From: JBKPHS01 sp046729975
Lineage (GTDB): Bacteria > Actinomycetota > Thermoleophilia > Solirubrobacterales > Thermoleophilaceae
Length of the DNA stretch: 23,911 nt
Assembly (NCBI GenBank): GCA_046729975.1
Contig: JBKPHS010000063.1
Coordinates: forward strand, 1 to 23,911
Reading direction: 5' to 3'
This document shows, one piece after another, positions 1 to 5,947 of this stretch (position 1 is the stretch's first letter; every line of letters begins with the position of its first letter). The notes beneath the pieces were generated by a model, which saw only the letters and a list, made by a program, of their open reading frames with translations, was not told the DNA's origin and ran no database searches. The translations under genes were made by a program, and so were the position numbers.

Positions 1-1
1 G

Positions 2-1660
2 CTCGAGCGTGGGCGCGGCGTCCGCGTGGACGCGCGCGGCCTATCGAAGCGCGTGGCGGACGACCGCCAGGTGTTGCACGACGTCAGCCTCTCGATCGAG
101 CCCGGGCGGCTGGTGGCGATCGTCGGCGGCAGCGGCGCCGGGAAGTCCACCCTGCTCGACGCTCTCGCCGGCGTGCGGCCGGCGGATCAGGGAACCGTGC
201 TCTACGACGGGCGGGATCCCAAGCTGGACCTCGCCGCCTGGCGCTTTTCGCTCGGCTATGTGCCGCAGGACGACATCATTCACACCGAGCTGCCGGTCGA
301 GGCGACGCTCCGCTACGCGGCCATGCTGAGGCTGCCCGCCGCGGCCACGGAGGCGGACCGCGAGCGGGCAGTCGCGGAAACGCTCGATGCGCTCGACCTG
401 AGCGAGCGCGCCGACGTGCGCGTGGCCGCGCTCTCTGGCGGGCAGCGCAAGCGCGTCAGCATCGGGGTCGAGCTGCTGACCGGTCCGCGGCTGTTCTTCC
501 TCGACGAGCCGACTTCGGGGCTCGACCCGGCCACCTCAGCCGACCTGCTGCGCCTGCTGCGCCGCCTGGCCGACTCGGGTCGCACCATCGTCCTGACCAC
601 GCATGCCATGCAGGACATCGACATCTGCGACGAGGTGATCGTGCTGGCGCGCGACGGGCACCTGGCCTTCGCCGGCTCGGCGGAGCAGGCGAGGGAGCAC
701 TTCCAGGTCGCGACGCCCGAGGAGATCTACGAGCGACTCGCCGGCGAGGCCACGCCGGCCGAATGGGCACACCGTTTTCGTCCCGCGCCGGGGACCGCGG
801 CGAGCGCCGGCGCGGCCACCGCCGGGCCTCCTCGCGCCGACCGCATCGGCGCCTTGAGGCAGTGGGCGGTGCTCACGCGCCGCAACGCGGAGATCCTGGT
901 GCGCAATAGGCTGACGCTGGCGATCCTGCTCGGATCACCGCTGCTGATCGTGGCGATGTTCGTGATCCTGTTCCAGCCGGGGGCCTTCGCGTTCGCGGAC
1001 CCGAGCCCGAACGCGATGATCATGATCATCTACTGGGTCGCCTTCGGCGGCTTCTTCTTCGGGCTCACCTACGGGCTGCTCCAGATCTGCACGGAGCTCC
1101 CCATCCTCCGACGGGAACGGCTCATCGGGCTGCGCGTCGGTCCGTATGTCCTGTCCAAGGTCGCGGTGCTACTGCCGGTGCTCGTGGCCATGTCGGTGCT
1201 GATGCTCGGCGTGCTGCGGCTGTTCGACCGGCTGCCAGACGCCGGGGTCGCCACCTATGCGGCGCTGTTGCTGACGCTGGTCCTCGACGCCGTCGCCGCG
1301 CTCGCGCTCGGCCTGCTCACGTCGGCCGCGGTCACCGGTCCGGCACAGGCCACGATCGCGCTGCCGATGCTCTGCTTCCCGCAGGTGCTCTTCTCGGGCG
1401 CCATCCTCCCGGTGCCGATCATGGCGAGCGCGGGCCAGGTCATCAGCTACGCCATGGGAGACCGCTGGGCCTTCGAGGGCATGGGGCACGAGCTGGAACT
1501 GGAGCGCGTGCTGGGCGAAGGCGGCTCGAACCTGGGACCGCCATTGCTGGCCCAGTACGGCGATACTTTCTCGAACGGGATCTGGGTGAACTGGCTGATC
1601 CTGGGCGGCATGACCGTCGTCTTCCTGGTCGCCGCCGGCGTCGTCTGCGCCCGCAAATAG
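2..1660 (+). CDS. ABC exporter, fused ATPase and ABC-2 membrane domain (5' end cut by window)
   Basis: The reading frame is open to the left edge, and residues before the GTG at 26 read smoothly into the ATPase domain, so the gene very likely begins outside the window. The ATPase part carries Walker A (GGSGAGKST, about 125-151), the ABC signature (LSGGQRKR, about 430-453) and Walker B with the D-loop (FFLDEPTSGLD, about 490-525). It is followed by a linker and, from about 900 to the end, at least six hydrophobic segments of an ABC2_membrane domain. This ATPase-first order is that of ABCG-like half transporters. Bacterial members often carry N-terminal FHA domains, which here would lie upstream and cannot be seen. 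The substrate is unknown. Export of a lipid or other hydrophobic compound across the plasma membrane is the family expectation, not something the sequence shows. Confidence 0.88.
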   Translation, partial: LERGRGVRVDARGLSKRVADDRQVLHDVSLSIEPGRLVAIVGGSGAGKSTLLDALAGVRPADQGTVLYDGRDPKLDLAAWRFSLGYVPQDDIIHTELPVEATLRYAAMLRLPAAATEADRERAVAETLDALDLSERADVRVAALSGGQRKRVSIGVELLTGPRLFFLDEPTSGLDPATSADLLRLLRRLADSGRTIVLTTHAMQDIDICDEVIVLARDGHLAFAGSAEQAREHFQVATPEEIYERLAGEATPAEWAHRFRPAPGTAASAGAATAGPPRADRIGALRQWAVLTRRNAEILVRNRLTLAILLGSPLLIVAMFVILFQPGAFAFADPSPNAMIMIIYWVAFGGFFFGLTYGLLQICTELPILRRERLIGLRVGPYVLSKVAVLLPVLVAMSVLMLGVLRLFDRLPDAGVATYAALLLTLVLDAVAALALGLLTSAAVTGPAQATIALPMLCFPQVLFSGAILPVPIMASAGQVISYAMGDRWAFEGMGHELELERVLGEGGSNLGPPLLAQYGDTFSNGIWVNWLILGGMTVVFLVAAGVVCARK

Positions 1661-1698
1661 CGGCGTGAAGTGCCAGCGCCTCGGCCGGCGGAGCGCGC

Positions 1699-3792
1699 GT
1701 GGGTGAGCTTCCACATATCCTCGTGACGGCCATGGCCAAGGACACCGAGAAGCTGATCCGCCAGCTCTCGCTGATCTCGTTCCTGATGGCGGAGCGCCGG
1801 CCCGTGACGGCGCTCGAGATCAAGCGCGAGGTGGAGGGGTACTCCGGCATGAACGACGACGCCTTTGCCCGTCGCTTCTACGCCGACCGCGCGGAGCTCG
1901 AGTCGCTCGGCATCGAGCTGAAGGTGGACAAGCCGGCCGAGGGCTACTACGAGGCCGAGAACTACACCCTGCCGCCGGAGAACTTCTACCTGCGCGCGAT
2001 CGAGTTCACCGACGCGGAGCTCGGCGCGCTGCGCACGGCCCTATCGCTGCTCGACGGCGAGTTCGCCTATGCAGAGCCGCTGCGGCTCGCGCTCCAGCAG
2101 CTCTCGTGGGGCAAGCCGTCGCCGCTGAACGCGCCGGAGAACCGCTCCGTTGCTCTCGGCGTGACCGCCGGCGCCGGCGGGCGCGAGCTCTCGCAGCGGC
2201 TGTCGAAGGTCGAGACGGCGATCTTCCGCCGCAAGACGATCGTCTTCGACTACTACACGATGGGCCGGGACGCGCAGGAGTCGCGCAAGGTAGACCCCTA
2301 CCACCTGCTGTTTCGCGGCGGGCAGTTCTACGTCGTCGGCTACTCGCACGAGCGCGACGACGTCCGCGTCTTCCGGCTCTCGCGCATCCGCGGCAAGGTC
2401 GGCTACTCCTCCAAGGCCGAGCACGACTTCCCGCCGCCCGACGAGTTCGACCCGCGCGTGTACGCGACCCGCACGGACTGGCAGCTCGGCGAGCCGGTCG
2501 GCACCGCCGACGTCTGGCTATCGAGCCGCGTCGACTGGCTCGTGATGCGCCACTTCGGCCACGCGGGCGAGGTGGTCCCCGCATCGGAGGTCGAGGACGC
2601 GCCCGACGAGGGCGTCGTCTTCCGTACCGAGTACTCCGACCCGCGCCAGATCGTCTCGTGGGTCCTGGGTCTCGGCGAGCGGGCCCGCGTCGTCGGCCCC
2701 CCCGAGCTGGTCCGCGAGGCCGAGGAGCGAATCGACCTGGTCGCACGACGACACTCCTCGCCGCCCGACCTCGCTCCCGTGTCGGCGCGCCCGCGTGCGG
2801 TGGTCGAGAGCGATTCGAACGGCAAGCGCGAGACGCCGATCCGGCCCGAGCGCTTCGCGCGGCTCGTCACGCTCGCGGGAATCCTGATCGCGGCCGCGCG
2901 CGATGCCGACGCGCTCGACACCCGGCAGCTCTGCGAGAGCCTCCAGATCACGGAGACCGAGCTGCGCGAGGACATCGACGTGCTGAACGTCGTGAACTTC
3001 GGCGGCGGGAGCTACGTGCTGTACGCGGAAGTGCAGGGCGACCGGATCGAGGTCGATCCGGAGCCGTACGGCGACAACTTCGCGAAGCCGGCGCGGCTGC
3101 TGCCGCTCGAGGCGAAGGCGCTCGTGGCGGCCATCGACCTGCTCGGCGACCATGTGCCGGAGGGCTCGCTCGCCTCGGCACGCGAGAAGATCGTGCAGGC
3201 GCTCGGGAAGGACCCCGCCGAGGACGGCCTCCAGATCACGAGCGCGAAGGGCGACGACTCCGAGATCGCGCGCGTCGTGAGCCGCGCGATCGCGGACCGG
3301 CGCGTGCTCGAGATCGACTACTACAAGGAGAACGAGGACGAGCTGACGGCGGGTCGGCGCATCGAGCCGCTCCACCTCCTGAACGGGCACGAGGGCTGGT
3401 ACGTCCACTCGTGGGATCCGCAGAAGGACGAGCCGCGCTCCTTCCGGCTCGACCGGATCAAGGAGGCGCGGATCACGCGCGAGCGCTTCGAGCCGCGCGC
3501 GGGAATCGAGCCGGCCGTCCCGGAGTGGGCGCGCACCGGCGAGGTCAGCGGGTCGGGCGTCGCCCGGGTGTGGATCGCGCCCGAGCGGGCCCGCTGGGCA
3601 CGCGAGGACCGCAACGTGGTCGAGGAGCTCGAGGACGGCGCCGTGATCGTCGAGCTGCACTACGCCGGCGAGGAGTGGCTTGCACGCGAGGTCCTCAAGG
3701 AGGCCGGCGACGCCGCGGTACTCGAACCCGAGGACGCCCGCGCCGCAGTGCTGGACGCCGCAGAGGCGCTCGCGGGCGCCGCGCGCCGCTAG
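1699..3792 (+). CDS. pafBC: Fused PafB-PafC type WYL-domain transcriptional regulator
   Basis: The protein has two tandem copies of a winged-helix plus WYL module. The first has its DNA-binding region at residues about 14-100, which includes AKDTEKLIRQLSL, and its WYL domain at about 175-240, with Arg-rich DPYHLL and FRLSRI motifs. The second has a helix-turn-helix region at about 385-470 and a WYL domain at about 530-590 (EPLHLL, FRLDRI). In mycobacteria PafB and PafC are separate, form a heterodimer and activate the recA-independent DNA damage response. Natural fusions are known in some actinobacteria, and a fused protein of about 700 residues fits this one. The GTG at 1699 has GGCGGAG 5 bases upstream. 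The ATG at 1732, which opens directly at AKDTEK, is a serious alternative with no ribosome binding site. The proteasome and pup genes often found beside pafBC are not in the window. The signal sensed by the WYL domains is unknown. Confidence 0.88.
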   Translation: MGELPHILVTAMAKDTEKLIRQLSLISFLMAERRPVTALEIKREVEGYSGMNDDAFARRFYADRAELESLGIELKVDKPAEGYYEAENYTLPPENFYLRAIEFTDAELGALRTALSLLDGEFAYAEPLRLALQQLSWGKPSPLNAPENRSVALGVTAGAGGRELSQRLSKVETAIFRRKTIVFDYYTMGRDAQESRKVDPYHLLFRGGQFYVVGYSHERDDVRVFRLSRIRGKVGYSSKAEHDFPPPDEFDPRVYATRTDWQLGEPVGTADVWLSSRVDWLVMRHFGHAGEVVPASEVEDAPDEGVVFRTEYSDPRQIVSWVLGLGERARVVGPPELVREAEERIDLVARRHSSPPDLAPVSARPRAVVESDSNGKRETPIRPERFARLVTLAGILIAAARDADALDTRQLCESLQITETELREDIDVLNVVNFGGGSYVLYAEVQGDRIEVDPEPYGDNFAKPARLLPLEAKALVAAIDLLGDHVPEGSLASAREKIVQALGKDPAEDGLQITSAKGDDSEIARVVSRAIADRRVLEIDYYKENEDELTAGRRIEPLHLLNGHEGWYVHSWDPQKDEPRSFRLDRIKEARITRERFEPRAGIEPAVPEWARTGEVSGSGVARVWIAPERARWAREDRNVVEELEDGAVIVELHYAGEEWLAREVLKEAGDAAVLEPEDARAAVLDAAEALAGAARR

Positions 3793-3799
3793 TACACGC

Positions 3800-3825
3800 G
3801 ACCGTAAGGACGGTCCGGATCGGAC
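3800..3825. terminator. Two overlapping hairpins between convergent genes, possible bidirectional terminator
   Basis: GACCGT/ACGGTC (3800-3815, loop AAGG) and GTCCG/CGGAC (3813-3825, loop GAT) share three bases, so they are mutually exclusive. They lie just after the pafBC stop and before the pilin 3' end. There is no T-tract, so intrinsic termination is only a guess. Confidence 0.35.
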
Positions 3826-3854
3826 GAGTGACTGGGCGTGGCTAGCTCAGGCCG

Positions 3855-4328
3855 CTACCAGCTGCCGCTGCGGCAGGCGCCGTCGTCGTTCGATGGACCT
3901 GCGGTGCAGGTCCGGGTCTGAGTTCCGTCGACCGACTTGTGGATCTTGAAGACGTGGTTGGCGCCGTCGCTCTCCGACTCGGAGACGGCGGTGACCTCGA
4001 ACCAGGTCGTCGCCGCGCCGGTCACGCGCACCTCGCCGGGGCCGCCGCCGAGAGCGAACCCGAGGTCCGCGGGAAGCTCGTCGTCGGCGCCGGCGCCGTC
4101 GCACTTCGTGTAGTCCTCGGGCGGAACGTGGCAGGCCTCGACCTGGGAGACGAGGTTCCGCGCGTTCGACTTCGCGACCGCGTCGTCGCCCTTCTGCTGC
4201 TGGTCGAGGAACACCGGCAGCGCCAGGGCCGCCAGGACGCCGATCAGCAGGATGACAACGAGGAGCTCGGTCAGCGTGAAGCCCGCCTGGTCACGGGCCG
4301 GCCGGGAGAGCTGACGGATGGTCGCCAT
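3855..4328 (-). CDS. Type IV pilin-like protein (prepilin, N-methylation class)
   Basis: The N-terminus is a class III prepilin signal: a short basic leader, then Gly16-Phe17 with the motif GFTLTELLVV, Glu21 (Glu+5 of the mature protein) and a hydrophobic helix of about 22 residues. A PilD-type peptidase would cut after Gly16. The 157-residue length fits minor and major pilins or type II secretion pseudopilins. Two cysteine pairs follow, Cys66/Cys76 and Cys141/Cys152, the second in the C-terminal position of the pilin D-region disulphide. The ATG at 4328 was chosen; a TTG at 4337 would add three residues. The gene stands alone, with no pil assembly genes nearby, and has its own sigma-28-like promoter. 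It could be a surface fibre subunit or a pseudopilin; the sequence does not decide. Confidence 0.87.
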   Translation of the reverse strand: MATIRQLSRPARDQAGFTLTELLVVILLIGVLAALALPVFLDQQQKGDDAVAKSNARNLVSQVEACHVPPEDYTKCDGAGADDELPADLGFALGGGPGEVRVTGAATTWFEVTAVSESESDGANHVFKIHKSVDGTQTRTCTAGPSNDDGACRSGSW

Positions 4329-4364
4329 GATCGACAAGGCCGCTCGTGGGAGCAGCCGGTTGAC

Positions 4365-4392
4365 TTATCGACCCGGCTCCGGGCGGTCTTTA
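4365..4392 (-). promoter_or_regulatory. Sigma-28 (FliA/WhiG) type promoter for the pilin gene
   Basis: Read on the minus strand, TAAA (4392-4389) is followed after 16 bases by GTCGATAA (4372-4365). The FliA/SigD/WhiG consensus is TAAA, 14-16 bases, GCCGATAA, so seven of eight -10 positions match. The predicted transcript start near 4357 leaves a leader of about 28 nt before the ATG at 4328. The element lies in the 90-base gap after the upstream gene's terminator-like hairpin, where a promoter is needed. Confidence 0.6.
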
Positions 4393-4404
4393 GGGCCGGT
4401 CTCG

Positions 4405-4418
4405 GGTCCGAAGGGACC
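4405..4418 (-). terminator. GC-rich hairpin just after the DUF2130-like gene
   Basis: GGTCC/GGACC with a 4-base loop (CTTC on the minus strand) starts one base after the TAG stop of the coiled-coil gene and ends before the pilin promoter. It has no clear T-tract, but its position suits insulation of the pilin promoter from read-through. Confidence 0.42.
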
Positions 4419-4419
4419 A

Positions 4420-5730
4420 CTAGCGCGACGCTGAGATCAGCGACTCGACCCGCTCGAGGCTCGCCTGCACGCGGGCGATCATCGAGTCCAGCGCCTCGCG
4501 CGCGCCCTGCACGCTGTTCGAGGCGCCGGTGAGCGACTGGCGGATGCGCTGCGCGTCCCGCAGGGCGGACATCGCCTCCTCGGCCGCGGCGCGGACTCCG
4601 GCGGCGTCGACCTCGAGGCCGCGCTCGGCGCTCATCAGGCTGCGGCAGCGCGCGTAACGGTAGGCGAGCTCGAGCGCACGGGCGTCGAAGGTCTCCTTGT
4701 CGAGCGCGACGATCATCTTGTTGCCCTCGTACTCGTGCAGCGGCTCGCGCCCCGAGGGCACCTTCTCGTCGGACGCCACGAGCAGGATCGCGAAGCTCGC
4801 GTCGCGCTCCGCGAGCGAGGCGTTCAGGACCTTCCAAGCCTCGTTCTTCGACAGCCGCTCGTCCTTGGCATCGATCGCGATGCGTCCCTTCGCCGAGGCC
4901 GAGGCGGCCTCGACCTCGATCACGATGTCGCCGGCCTTGCCGCCGCTGGCCGAGCGCTCGTCGCCGACGTGGTGCGCGGCGTCGCCGCGCGCCGAGGCCA
5001 TCTCCTCGACCAGGTCGAACACGCGCTGCTCGAAGTCGCGGCCCTTTCCGGCGCCGCGCTCGCGCTCGGCGGCGAGCTCCTCCTCGCCCTTTCGGGCCGC
5101 GTGCAGCATGTTGATCTCGCCCTCGAGCTTGGCCAGCCGCTCGATCAGCGTGTCGTCCTTCTCACGCGAGGCCTTGAGCTCGCGCACTACGGCGCCTTTG
5201 AAGTCCGCGAGCGGATTGTGCCCGTCCTCCGCCGAGAACTGGCGCAGCAGCTCCTGGCGCTGCTCCTGAAGCGCCTTCGCCATCGTCTCGCGCAGCTGGT
5301 GCTGGACGGCAGTCGAGCGCTCGCGGCCGAAGTTGGCGGCGATCAGCTCGCCGAGCTCGTCCGCGTGCGAGTCGAGCGTCTTCGCCACCGCCCCGTCCTC
5401 CTCGCCCAGGAAGCCCTCGAGTCGCTCCTCGAGCTCTTCGGTGATCTTCAGAGCCCGCTCGGAGAACGAGCGGTCGAGGTCGCTGAACGCGCGTTCGAGC
5501 TCCCGCTTCACGAAGTCCACTTCGGCCGCCGTGGCCTCGCGGTCGAGCACCCGAGCGCCGATCTCGAGGGCGTCGGTAACGGTCTGCTCGGGCTCGATCT
5601 CCTGCTCGAGCCGGCGCTGCACGAGCTCGACGAGCGTCCGGTCGGAGACGGCGAGGCCCTCGATGTGGACGGCGCCGTCGCGGACCTCAACGATGTGCTG
5701 GGTGAGCTGGAGGGAGCGTGCGGCTTCCAT
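4420..5730 (-). CDS. Coiled-coil protein with DUF2130-like PD-(D/E)XK core
   Basis: This 436-residue protein is rich in Glu, Arg and Leu. Residues about 60-225 are long charged helices, probably coiled coil. Residues about 229-345 form a globular core with Glu234 in FEQRVFDLVEE, Asp268 in GDIVIEVE and Asp287-Ala-Lys289 in IAIDAKDER, the spacing of a PD-(D/E)XK nuclease fold. The stretch from KGRIAIDAKD to the hydrophobic FAILLVAS resembles DUF2130 proteins, which carry a similar core after a coiled coil. A further helical tail ends at 436. The family's function is unproven. A nuclease or DNA-processing role, or a degenerate fold used for binding, are both possible. There is no signal peptide or membrane segment, so it is cytoplasmic. 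It stands alone, divergent from the acylase operon, with the structured element at 5767-5864 between them. Confidence 0.8.
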   Translation of the reverse strand: MEAARSLQLTQHIVEVRDGAVHIEGLAVSDRTLVELVQRRLEQEIEPEQTVTDALEIGARVLDREATAAEVDFVKRELERAFSDLDRSFSERALKITEELEERLEGFLGEEDGAVAKTLDSHADELGELIAANFGRERSTAVQHQLRETMAKALQEQRQELLRQFSAEDGHNPLADFKGAVVRELKASREKDDTLIERLAKLEGEINMLHAARKGEEELAAERERGAGKGRDFEQRVFDLVEEMASARGDAAHHVGDERSASGGKAGDIVIEVEAASASAKGRIAIDAKDERLSKNEAWKVLNASLAERDASFAILLVASDEKVPSGREPLHEYEGNKMIVALDKETFDARALELAYRYARCRSLMSAERGLEVDAAGVRAAAEEAMSALRDAQRIRQSLTGASNSVQGAREALDSMIARVQASLERVESLISASR

Positions 5731-5766
5731 ATCAGATGGCCGGCTCCTGGCCGGCGTGCCTGCGGG

Positions 5767-5864
5767 GACGCGAAAACCGAGCTGACCAAGGACGCAGGCC
5801 GACGTCCATGCAGGGAATGCATGGACGAGGCCGAGGACGGAGGTCAGCGAAGGTTTGCAGCGTC
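5767..5864 (+). ncRNA. Candidate structured RNA element, copy A
   Basis: A 98-nt element folds as nested helices. P1 is GACGC (5767-5771) with GCGTC (5860-5864). After a GA/GCA internal loop, AAACC (5774-5778) pairs GGTTT (5852-5856). After a GAG/CGAA loop, P2 is CTGACC (5782-5787) with GGTCAG (5842-5847). A 9/9-nt purine-rich loop follows (AAGGACGCA with GAGGACGGA). Then GGCC (5797-5800) pairs GGCC (5829-5832), and after a GA/A loop P3 is CGTCCATGC (5803-5811) with GCATGGACG (5819-5827) around a 7-nt loop. The same layout and loop sequences recur at 16494-16594 with different stem sequences. Plus-strand loops are purine-rich, as RNA internal loops usually are. The strand call is an inference. 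I know no named family that matches. Confidence 0.65.
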
Positions 5865-5935
5865 ATCGGTGGGTGCGGCGGTCGGGGGCCGGTCATCTGC
5901 CAGTCGCAGGCTAGGCCGGGTTCCTGACGGAATGG

Positions 5936-5941
5936 CACAAT
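5936..5941 (+). promoter_or_regulatory. -10-like hexamer for a leaderless acylase transcript
   Basis: CACAAT lies 6 bases before the GTG at 5948, so a transcript beginning 7 nt after the hexamer would start at the G of the start codon. There is no ribosome binding site, which agrees with a leaderless start. A matching GGCACAAT occurs before the response regulator at 22712. No convincing -35 was found. Confidence 0.4.
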
Positions 5942-5947
5942 CCCCGC

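Noticed and set aside
3064..3071. Third CCGTACGG word
   Set aside because: It lies inside the pafBC coding sequence without GTTAAC nearby and is expected by chance about once in this length of GC-rich DNA.
2518..3660. Minus-strand open frame of 380 codons opposite pafBC
   Set aside because: It is a shadow of the pafBC codon bias with no recognisable domain; other long antisense frames such as 6560-7678, 7682-8791 and 8809-10014 were rejected for the same reason.
3833..3862. D-arm-like GGCTAGCTCAG resembling a tRNA 5' half
   Set aside because: No anticodon or T-arm follows, and the next bases are the pilin 3' end.
5767..5864. Resemblance of GAAAACC and GACGCA to the c-di-GMP-I (GEMM) riboswitch
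   Set aside because: Copy B lacks the GACGCA word, and the helix order does not fit the GEMM two-helix fold with its tetraloop receptor.
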